A stretch of DNA of 64,000 bases from Sphingomonas sp. (GTDB lineage Bacteria > Pseudomonadota > Alphaproteobacteria > Sphingomonadales > Sphingomonadaceae): NCBI RefSeq assembly GCF_024508665.1, contig NZ_JANINP010000004.1, positions 124,001-188,000 on the forward strand, in the 5' to 3' direction. Below are positions 53,656 to 60,927 of this stretch, one piece after another; the first letter of the stretch is position 1; each line of letters opens with the position of its first letter. The translations under genes were made by a program, and so were the position numbers. Below the pieces are notes generated by a model. It did not search any database. It was given only the letters and a program-made list of their open reading frames with translations, and was not told the origin of the DNA.

Positions 53656-54387
53656 CTACCGCACGCGCTTGACGTAGATGCGGCCGCCATCGCGGCGCTC
53701 CGTCTGGAAATTGGGTACTGCTTCGATCAGGTCGGAAAGGCGCTTGTAACCATAATTTCGCGCGTCGAAGCTTGAGCGATTGCCCGCCCGCTCGCCGAGT
53801 TCGGACAGGTTGACGAACCCGCGCTCGTCGCGCTTCACCGCATCATAGGCGTCGACCAGCAGCTTGAGCAGCTCGGGGTCCATGGCGGTCTTGCCCCCGG
53901 CTGCGGCACTCGTGTTGCCGTTGACGGTCTCCGGGGCGGGAGCGGGGCGAAGCGCGGTGACGTCGATGAACCGCGTGCACGCCTGGCGAAACGCCTCGGA
54001 CGTCTTCGACGTGCCAAACCCGTAAACGGGCAGGCCGTCCTGCCGAATCCGCATCGCCAGCGGCATGAAGTCCGAATCCGACGACATGATACCGAAGCCG
54101 TGGACGCGGCCGCGATAGAGCAGGTCCATCGCGTCGATCGTCATCTTCATGTCGGTCGCGTTCTTACCCTTGGTGAGGTCGAACTGCTGCTGCGGCTCGA
54201 TGCCGTAACGGACCGTCTGGTCGCGCCATCCCTTGAGCGCGGGCTTGGACCAATTGCCGTAGACGCGACGGATGTTGACCGTGCCGAGTTCAGCGAGAAT
54301 GGTCAGCACCGGATCGAGGGTTTGCGACGAGGCATTGTCCGCGTCGATCAGCAACGCGATGTTGCGCCCATGAGTCTCGTCGGTCAT
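53656..54387 (-). CDS. NYN-domain RNase-like protein with a C-terminal OST-HTH (LOTUS)-like domain
   Basis: Probable RNA-processing protein of 243 residues. The PIN-like NYN domain (about 1-160) keeps the acidic metal site: LLIDADNASSQT, NATDMKMTIDAMDLL and MSSDSDFMPLAMRIRQ. A Ala/Gly linker follows, then a helical domain (about 180-240, VNLSELGERAGNRSSFDARNYGYKRLSDLIEAVP) of OST-HTH/LOTUS type, which binds RNA in relatives. Targets are unknown. It is convergent with recR. Confidence 0.9.
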   Translation of the reverse strand: MTDETHGRNIALLIDADNASSQTLDPVLTILAELGTVNIRRVYGNWSKPALKGWRDQTVRYGIEPQQQFDLTKGKNATDMKMTIDAMDLLYRGRVHGFGIMSSDSDFMPLAMRIRQDGLPVYGFGTSKTSEAFRQACTRFIDVTALRPAPAPETVNGNTSAAAGGKTAMDPELLKLLVDAYDAVKRDERGFVNLSELGERAGNRSSFDARNYGYKRLSDLIEAVPNFQTERRDGGRIYVKRVR

Positions 54388-54444
54388 GACGCCGGTGATA
54401 GCGGGCGCGACACGGCTTGCGCAATCGCGCCCGAATTAGCGGCC

Positions 54445-54834
54445 TTATTGCGAGGCCGGACGGCTACGCATGGCGTCGATGCTCCACGCTCCCGCGCCGG
54501 CCGCAGCGAAGAACAGGAAGATGAAGGCGTAGAGCATCGCCGGCTCACCGCCATTGACCGCCGGGAAGAAGCTCTTCGGCGCGTGTGCCATGAAATAGGC
54601 GACGGCCATCATGCCCGACAGGATAAACGCTACCGGTCGAGTGAAGAGGCCAAGCAGGAACAGCCCGCCGCCGACCAGTTCGAGTGTTCCCGCAGCGTAG
54701 AGCAAAGGATTGAGCGGCATCGGAAAGGGCGGAATGCCAAAGAACTTGGACACGCCATGTTGCATGAAACCGAGCGCAGTCACGATCCGCAGCAGGGACT
54801 GAAGCTGGGACGACCAATTGGCAGGAATGGGCAT
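54445..54834 (-). CDS. DoxX family membrane protein
   Basis: A 129-residue protein with four TM helices and the family motif FMQHGVSKFFGIPPFPMP. ATG 54834 has GAGGAGATCGCC upstream; the longer frame to 54894 is not used. DoxX proteins are often linked to redox or thiol homeostasis, but this one has no informative partner. It lies downstream of greB (78-bp gap) on the same strand. Confidence 0.9.
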   Translation of the reverse strand: MPIPANWSSQLQSLLRIVTALGFMQHGVSKFFGIPPFPMPLNPLLYAAGTLELVGGGLFLLGLFTRPVAFILSGMMAVAYFMAHAPKSFFPAVNGGEPAMLYAFIFLFFAAAGAGAWSIDAMRSRPASQ

Positions 54835-54911
54835 GGCGATCTCCTCGTCGTTACGAGCTTGATCTAGAATGCATCGACAGCGGCGACCAGCCAAGCGAAG
54901 GAAACGCTCCG

Positions 54912-55412
54912 TTACGCTCCAGAAGCATCGAGCGGCGGATAGGCCAGTGCGATGACCTCATATTCCTTTTCGCCCGCCGGCAGCGTGACGCGGCGCAAAT
55001 CGCCGATCGCGGCACCGCGAAGCGCACGGGCGAGGGGGGCATTCCATCCTACCAACCCCTTACCGGCATCGGCCTCGTCGTCGCCGACCAGGGTCAGGGC
55101 GCGGTGGTTGTCGTCCTCGTCGGCGATCGTGATCGTGCAGCCGAACCAGGCGCGGCTGCGGTCGGGCTGTCGCGCCGGATCGACCACCTTCGCTGCCTTC
55201 ATCCGCTTCGACAGCCAGCCAAGCCGGCGGTCGATCTCGCGCAGGCGCTTGCGGCCGTAGATATAGTCACCATTCTCCGACCGGTCGCCATTGCCGGCCG
55301 CCCAGGCGATGGTCTCGACAAGCTTCGGGCGCTCCTCGGCAAACAGCTGCTCATATTCGGCGCGCAGCGCGGCGAAGCCGGCAGGGGTGATATAGTTGGG
55401 GCGGTCGTTCAT
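54912..55412 (-). CDS. greB: transcription elongation factor GreB
   Basis: Rescues backtracked RNA polymerase by stimulating transcript cleavage. The 166-residue protein has an N-terminal coiled coil with acidic tip (GDRSENGDYIYGRKRLREIDRRLGWLSKR; the NGDYIYGRKRLREIDRR block marks GreB over GreA). The C-terminal FKBP-like domain has ALRGAAIGDLRRVTLPAGEKEYEV. A REPIN-like repeat lies just upstream. Confidence 0.95.
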   Translation of the reverse strand: MNDRPNYITPAGFAALRAEYEQLFAEERPKLVETIAWAAGNGDRSENGDYIYGRKRLREIDRRLGWLSKRMKAAKVVDPARQPDRSRAWFGCTITIADEDDNHRALTLVGDDEADAGKGLVGWNAPLARALRGAAIGDLRRVTLPAGEKEYEVIALAYPPLDASGA

Positions 55413-55420
55413 TCTCTATC

Positions 55421-55497
55421 CGTCGCCCCGGCGAAAGCTGGGGTCTCTAGCCGTACCGCGTCGTCGCCTGAGATCCCAGCTTTCGCCGGGATGGCGA
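55421..55497. repeat. REPIN-like palindromic element, copy 4 (greB upstream)
   Basis: Arms CGTCGCCCCGGCGAAAGCTG and the complement ending CTTTCGCCGGGATGGCG frame a central spacer of about 25 bp. It fills the 105-bp gap between two minus-strand genes and is the same family as 4301-4376. It may also hold the greB promoter. Confidence 0.85.
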
Positions 55498-55517
55498 TGA
55501 GATTTGAAAGCCGACAG

Positions 55518-57500
55518 TCAGCCCGGCCGCTTGTTGCCCAAATACCAACTCAGCCGCGCATTGCCGCTCGAGAGCGACCTCTGCGGGTTGATCAGGTCAT
55601 AGACTACCGCGTTTTCGAGCACGTGCTGGACGTAGCGCTTGGTTTCGTCGAACGGTATCGCCTCGATCCAGTCGACCCAGTCGACCGTGCCGGTGCGCGG
55701 ATCGCCGTTCGCGGCGAGCCATTTGTTCACATTGCCGCCGCCGGCATTGTACGCCGCGATCGCCAGCGGGTAGCTGCCATATTGATTGTAGAGCCGCTGG
55801 AAATAGGCCGTACCAAGCTCGATGTTATAGTCGGTGCTGCTGAGCAGCATGCCTTGATCCCAGGCGAGGCCAAGCTTGCCGGCCTGCTCGCGCGCGGTGC
55901 CGTTCATCAGCTGCATCATGCCTCGCGCGCCGGCGCGGCTGATCAACGAGCGGTCGAACTGGCTTTCCTGGCGCATAATCGCATGCGCCATCGTCCAGCT
56001 CGACGCCGAGGATGCGGGTATATTGACCGTCGGGAATCCGGAGCGGCTATAATCGGTGACGCCGTTCAACAGCGCGCTGCGTCCGACCATCACCGACAGA
56101 TCGGGCCGCCCAAGCGTCCGGGCCAATTCGTCGGCCAGCACATGGTCGTCGACGGTGCTCGCAAGGTTTGCGATCTGACGCAGGAAAAGGCTTTGATCCT
56201 CATGCGCGCCGACCGTGCCGAGAAACTGCGCCGCGCGGACGACCTCATTATTGTAGAAGGCTGAGCGTTCGGCGGGCGGAATCGACGGAGGCGTCGGCTC
56301 GGCCGGAGCGAGCAGCGGCTGGCCAAGGCGCTCGGCCGCTAGCTGGCCGTAGAATTGATCGCCATAGCGCGCCGCCGCAGTGAGGTTGCGCGTTGCTTCA
56401 TCACTCTGCCGGGCGGCCTGGGCGGCGCGTCCTGCCCAATAGAAGCCCTTGGACTTGAGCGCAGTCGACCGCGACCCGCCGGTATAACGGACAAACATGC
56501 CGATCGCGTCGGCCGGACGACCTAGGCGCTTGAGCGCAGTCTGTCCGGCAAGCCACACCAGATCGGTATAGGGATCGCGCTCGGCGAGGGGGCGCAGCGC
56601 AATGTCGGTACCGGTCGGATAGGCGTCGTCGACCTGGCTCGCGATATTGTACGCGGTCGAATAGTCGCCCGCCTCCACCGCAGCCTTCGCATTGCGCAGC
56701 AGCAGGTCGAACCAGCGGTCGACATCGAGCGGCCGGCTCGTGAAATTGTGCGGGCGGGCCAGCAGCGCGCGCGCCGATCCCGCGGCGCCCGTGTTGGTCA
56801 GCCAGATTGCTTTGTCGGCCAGATAGCCGGGATCGCCGGCGCCTATCGCGTCGGCATTACCGGCGTCAGGGGCGTTGGTGCGCAGAGCTAGCCGCGCCGC
56901 GAACAGCGGGCGGCGCGCGGCGCTGGTGAACGCGAGCTGGCGCGCCGCCGCGGTGGTCTGGCCCTGCCACAGCAGCTGGTCCATCCGCACGTCCTGGTCC
57001 TTGGGCAGCAGCGCGTCGGGCCAGGTCGTCAGTACCTTGCTCTCGTCGGTAGGCGTCAGGCTGCCCTGAGCCCAGGCGTTGCGTGCGGCCGTCCGCGCAT
57101 CGTCCAACGAACCCGTCGCAGTCAATGCCTCGGCGAAGCGAACCCAGGACGTACCGCTTTGCGGCGGATAGCGGCGGAAGAAGGCAACCGCGGTCGATGG
57201 CGACCAGCCGGGCATCGCCAGCGACGCTTCGGCGGCGCGGCGCATCGCGACATCGCCCGGCCAACCCGGATGCGCGAGCAGGAAACGAGCGTAGCTTTCG
57301 AACGGGGCGCTATTGGTCTGCCTGAGCGAGCGCCACTCGGTGATCGCCGCCGACAAGGCGCTGACCGACCTGGGGTCGGCGCTCGGCGCGCCCATCAATT
57401 TGGACTTGGCCCATTCGAGCTGGTCCTGGAACGCCATACCCGTCGCCGCCATCCCTGAAAGGGCGGCGGCGGCGATCCCGCTTCTGAACAACGCAAGCAT
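55518..57500 (-). CDS. lytic murein transglycosylase (SLT domain), second copy
   Basis: A 660-residue periplasmic enzyme with a signal peptide (about 1-23), a long TPR-like helical region (to about 470) and a C-terminal SLT domain with the catalytic Glu in AHAIMRQESQFDRS, then SRAGARGMMQLMNGTA and AIAAYNAGGGNVNKWL. It resembles Slt70 in layout and is the larger relative of the 39640 gene. It diverges from dapA (88 bp apart), a pairing often seen in sphingomonads. Confidence 0.94.
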   Translation of the reverse strand: MLALFRSGIAAAALSGMAATGMAFQDQLEWAKSKLMGAPSADPRSVSALSAAITEWRSLRQTNSAPFESYARFLLAHPGWPGDVAMRRAAEASLAMPGWSPSTAVAFFRRYPPQSGTSWVRFAEALTATGSLDDARTAARNAWAQGSLTPTDESKVLTTWPDALLPKDQDVRMDQLLWQGQTTAAARQLAFTSAARRPLFAARLALRTNAPDAGNADAIGAGDPGYLADKAIWLTNTGAAGSARALLARPHNFTSRPLDVDRWFDLLLRNAKAAVEAGDYSTAYNIASQVDDAYPTGTDIALRPLAERDPYTDLVWLAGQTALKRLGRPADAIGMFVRYTGGSRSTALKSKGFYWAGRAAQAARQSDEATRNLTAAARYGDQFYGQLAAERLGQPLLAPAEPTPPSIPPAERSAFYNNEVVRAAQFLGTVGAHEDQSLFLRQIANLASTVDDHVLADELARTLGRPDLSVMVGRSALLNGVTDYSRSGFPTVNIPASSASSWTMAHAIMRQESQFDRSLISRAGARGMMQLMNGTAREQAGKLGLAWDQGMLLSSTDYNIELGTAYFQRLYNQYGSYPLAIAAYNAGGGNVNKWLAANGDPRTGTVDWVDWIEAIPFDETKRYVQHVLENAVVYDLINPQRSLSSGNARLSWYLGNKRPG

Positions 57501-57588
57501 GTGGACAGGATATGCTCTCCCGCCCTATCTGTCAGGATATAAAACAACGAAAAAACGGCGGATCGCCGCCGCGCGGGAGCGTTTAAGC

Positions 57589-58470
57589 ATGTTTTCGGGA
57601 TCGATCCCTGCACTGGTCACGCCTTTCGGGGCGGATGGCGCTTTCGCCGAGGACGCCTATCGCGAACTCGTCGAGTGGCAGATAGCCGAGGGATCGGCCG
57701 GATTGGTGCCGGTCGGGACGACTGGCGAAGCAGCGACACTGACTGCCGATGAGCATTTCTACGCGGTGCGCGTCTGTGCCGAACAGGCCAATCGTCGCGT
57801 GCCCATCCTGGCCGGTGCAGGGTCCAACGACACGCGGGTCGCGATCGCGAACGTCCATGCCGCCAAGGCTGCGGGCGCCGATGCCGCGTTGATGGTGCCG
57901 CCTTATTACAACCGCCCGAGCCAGGAGGGCATCTTCCGCCATTTCGAGGCGATCGCGCGCGAAACACCGTTGCCCATCGTGCTCTACAATGTGCCGGGAA
58001 GAACCGTCACCGATATCCAGCCGACGACGATGGCGCGGATCGTCAAGGCGTTTCCCGAGATATTTATCGGCGTGAAGGACGCGACCGGCAGTCTTGGCAG
58101 GGTGACCGAGCAACGGCTGGGCTGCGGCACGGATTTCGTCCAATTGTCGGGCAATGACGAGACCGCGCTGGCGTTCAACGCGATGGGCGGAGTCGGCTGT
58201 ATCTCGGTCACCGCGAATGTCGCGCCGCGCTTGTGCGCGGAGTTCCAGGCCGCCTGGGCCACCGGCGATCGTGCCACGGCGCTGGCGCTCCACGATCGGC
58301 TTTACCCTTTGCACGTCTCGATGTTCACCGACGCCTCCCCCGGCCCGGTCAAATATGCGCTGGGCAAGCTCAAGCCGGATTGGCCGCTGCATCTCCGCCT
58401 GCCGATGACGGAGCCGAACGACGCCAGCCGTGCCGCGGTCGACGCGGCGATGGCCGTAGCGGGGCTATGA
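57589..58470 (+). CDS. dapA: 4-hydroxy-tetrahydrodipicolinate synthase
   Basis: First committed step of lysine/diaminopimelate synthesis, joining pyruvate and aspartate semialdehyde. The 293-residue TIM-barrel has Thr44/Thr45 in PVGTTGEAATL, Tyr133 in VLYNVPGRT and the Schiff-base Lys163 in FIGVKDATG. ATG 57589 has GGGAG upstream; the frame open to 57313 is a read-through of the divergent gene. Two strong hairpins follow the stop. Confidence 0.97.
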   Translation: MFSGSIPALVTPFGADGAFAEDAYRELVEWQIAEGSAGLVPVGTTGEAATLTADEHFYAVRVCAEQANRRVPILAGAGSNDTRVAIANVHAAKAAGADAALMVPPYYNRPSQEGIFRHFEAIARETPLPIVLYNVPGRTVTDIQPTTMARIVKAFPEIFIGVKDATGSLGRVTEQRLGCGTDFVQLSGNDETALAFNAMGGVGCISVTANVAPRLCAEFQAAWATGDRATALALHDRLYPLHVSMFTDASPGPVKYALGKLKPDWPLHLRLPMTEPNDASRAAVDAAMAVAGL

Positions 58471-58490
58471 CCCGGCGATGAAGGTTTCGA

Positions 58491-58551
58491 CGCCGCGTCC
58501 GGCGTGACACGGACGCGGCGCCAGGATGGGGCAGCAGTCGCCACCCCATCC
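58491..58551. terminator. tandem hairpins between convergent dapA and atsK
   Basis: CGCCGCGTCC (58491-58500) pairs perfectly with GGACGCGGCG (58511-58520), and GGATGGGG (58524-58531) with CCCCATCC (58544-58551). They lie between two convergent stops and probably end both transcripts, although neither has a T run. Confidence 0.75.
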
Positions 58552-58558
58552 AGTTCGA

Positions 58559-59488
58559 TCAGGCTGCGACCGCGACCAACTCGGGCTTGATCACCCGGCT
58601 GCGACTACCGTCGATCGCTACTGGCACGTCACCGGCGATGGTCGCCCGGCGCAGGGTCCGGCGTTGCGGCCCGAAATCGGCGATCGCACGGTGCTGGGTC
58701 GCGCGATTGTCCCAGATCGCGACGTCGTTGGGCTGCCAGCGCCAACGCACGGTGTTCTCGGGCTTGGTGATGTGGTCCTGCAGGATCGAGAACAGCCGCT
58801 GCGAATCCGCCGCGTTCAGCCCAACGAACTGCTTGACGAAATGGCCGAGCAACAACGCACGTTCGCCCGATTCCGGGTGGACGCGGACGACCGGGTGCTC
58901 GGTCTCGTAGACCGTCGAGGCGAATACCTTGCGATGCTCCTCGGCACGCTGGCGATCGGCGCCGAACGTGCCGGCATAATCGTAGAGGTTGGTGTGCAGC
59001 GCCCAGAGCGTGTCGACCAGGGTCCGCAGGCTGTCAGGCAGTTCCTGATAGGCCGTGACGCCGTTCGCCCATAACGTATCGCCGCCGGCGGCGGGAATGG
59101 TGATCGCCCGCAGGATCGACGCCTCGGGATAGGCGTCGACGAAGGTCACGTCGGTATGCCAGCTCGACGCGGCATAGCCTTCCTTCGAATCGAGCTCGAG
59201 CAGATACTTGCTGCCCGGCACGACCGGCACGGTTGGGTGAGCGACCGGATTGCCGAACTTTTCGGCGAACGCTTCCTGCGCGGCGTCGTCGAGATGATCT
59301 TGGTCACGGAAGAAGATCACCTTGTGGCGGACTAGAGCGGCGCGGATCGCGGCGATGCTGACCTGGTCGAGCTCGCCGGACAGTTTCACGCCGCGGATTT
59401 CGGCGCCGATCCGCCCGGCGACCGGCACGATGTCGAGCAGGGCGTCGGCATCCCGCGCATTCACGAATTCATGGACAAGATTGGTCAT
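58559..59488 (-). CDS. atsK: 2-oxoglutarate-dependent alkyl sulfate ester dioxygenase (AtsK-like)
   Basis: Fe(II) dioxygenase that splits an alkyl sulfate into aldehyde and sulfate, supplying sulfur. The 309-residue TauD/TfdA protein has the iron facial triad: HxD in SSWHTDVTF and the distal His in NRATQHRAIADFG. The oxoglutarate-binding Arg is in RRTLRRATI. VPVAGRIGAEIRGVKLS, HPTVPVV and YETEHPVVRVHP fit AtsK better than taurine dioxygenase as I recall the sequences. It is the last gene of a minus-strand string with a transporter and a TonB receptor. Confidence 0.88.
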   Translation of the reverse strand: MTNLVHEFVNARDADALLDIVPVAGRIGAEIRGVKLSGELDQVSIAAIRAALVRHKVIFFRDQDHLDDAAQEAFAEKFGNPVAHPTVPVVPGSKYLLELDSKEGYAASSWHTDVTFVDAYPEASILRAITIPAAGGDTLWANGVTAYQELPDSLRTLVDTLWALHTNLYDYAGTFGADRQRAEEHRKVFASTVYETEHPVVRVHPESGERALLLGHFVKQFVGLNAADSQRLFSILQDHITKPENTVRWRWQPNDVAIWDNRATQHRAIADFGPQRRTLRRATIAGDVPVAIDGSRSRVIKPELVAVAA

Positions 59489-59515
59489 TGCACGTCTCCT
59501 TCGGGGTTTATGGGG

Positions 59516-60919
59516 TCATTCGGCGGGGGCGAGGGCTGCCCCCTGGGCGTCCAGCGCGCGGCGGACTTCGGCATGCGCCGCCTCATCGAGCGGAAAGCCG
59601 CTGACGAGCCAGGCGGAAAAGGCGTGAGCGACGGCGGGGCCGATCGCGAAGACGATAGCGAGGCTCTGCAGGGTGGCGGGGCTGTTGACCGCCTTGGGAT
59701 CGAAACCGAGCCAGGACACGAGCGGCAGGGCGATCCCGACGGCGGCTGCGGTCGCCGCCTTGCCGGCCAAGCTGAACACCGAGAAATAGAGTCCGGTGCG
59801 ATCCTCTTCATGGTCGAGCCGGTGCTTGTCGGCGATATCGGCGACGATCGCACGAAGCATCAGGTTGCCCGAACCCTGTGCCAGTCCCTGAGCGAAGGTC
59901 AGGGCGAGCAGCAAACCAAAGCGATCAGGCGTTACCAGCAGCAAGCCGAGGTTGATGACGACCTGGACAATCTCTCCGGCAACGGCGGTGCGATGCTTGC
60001 CCAGCCGGTATCCAATCTTGAGCCAGATCGGACCGGCCGACACACCAAACACGAACTGAAACAGGAACAGCCCGGCCGCCCAATCGGGCCGGTGCATGAA
60101 GAAACTGACATAAAAGACGATCAGCGATGCGCGGATGTTCTGGCCGAGCGTTACCGCGAAATCGGAACCGAGCACGCGCAGCAGCAACGGATCGGCGAGC
60201 ACCGTGTGGATCGTCCGGCCGATCGGACGGCGGCGTGCCGGCGCTTCGGGCAGCGGCTGCTCGGGAAAGGCCGTCAGCGTGAGCGCAAGCCCGGGCAGGA
60301 TCGCCGCCAGCACCAGCCCGCCCATCAGCGCGAGCTTCAACCTGCCGTCTCCCGGACGCCATTGGTCGGCGATGGTCGGCAATATCAGGGTCAGCAGCAG
60401 CGCCGACGCTGTCACGACCGTCTGGAATGTCGCGATCCGCGTGCGCTCATGATAGCGGCCCGATATCTCCCCCGACCAGGCGAGGAGCGGAATCTGGATC
60501 GCGGTCCAGCCGAGATAGAAGAAGAACAGGGTCGCCGCGAGATAGCCGACCGACACCTGTCCTTGGGGAAAGAACAGGAACGCCGCCGCGAGCGCGAATA
60601 GCATGCCGCCCGCCGCGATCCACGGGCGGCGCCGGCCGAAACGAGTGCGGGTACGATCGCTCAGCGTGCCGACCAACGGATCGAGCAACGCGTCCCACAG
60701 CCGACCGATCAGGAAGATCAGACCGATCGCGCCGAGCGACAGGCCGTGATCCTGGACATAGATCGGCGGTAGATAGACGGCGAGCGGCAGCCCCGCCGCG
60801 GCGACCGGCACAGCCACCGCCGACAAGGCGATCAGGCGCCAGGCAGTCGGACGGCCGGGCTCGGCATCGTCGGTCGGGGCCGTGAAGTGCCGGAAGCGGG
60901 GTGGGAACAGGCTAGCCAT
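59516..60919 (-). CDS. GPH-family (MFS_2) cation symporter
   Basis: A 467-residue permease with about 12 TM helices. The loop GRLWDALLDPLVGTLSDRTRTRFGRRRPWI is the hallmark of the glycoside-pentoside-hexuronide family. It lies 27 bp upstream of atsK and 8 bp downstream of the TonB receptor gene, so it probably carries the same compound across the inner membrane. In this family sugars are the usual cargo, so a sulfate-ester cargo is inference. Confidence 0.9.
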   Translation of the reverse strand: MASLFPPRFRHFTAPTDDAEPGRPTAWRLIALSAVAVPVAAAGLPLAVYLPPIYVQDHGLSLGAIGLIFLIGRLWDALLDPLVGTLSDRTRTRFGRRRPWIAAGGMLFALAAAFLFFPQGQVSVGYLAATLFFFYLGWTAIQIPLLAWSGEISGRYHERTRIATFQTVVTASALLLTLILPTIADQWRPGDGRLKLALMGGLVLAAILPGLALTLTAFPEQPLPEAPARRRPIGRTIHTVLADPLLLRVLGSDFAVTLGQNIRASLIVFYVSFFMHRPDWAAGLFLFQFVFGVSAGPIWLKIGYRLGKHRTAVAGEIVQVVINLGLLLVTPDRFGLLLALTFAQGLAQGSGNLMLRAIVADIADKHRLDHEEDRTGLYFSVFSLAGKAATAAAVGIALPLVSWLGFDPKAVNSPATLQSLAIVFAIGPAVAHAFSAWLVSGFPLDEAAHAEVRRALDAQGAALAPAE

Positions 60920-60927
60920 GGTTCACC

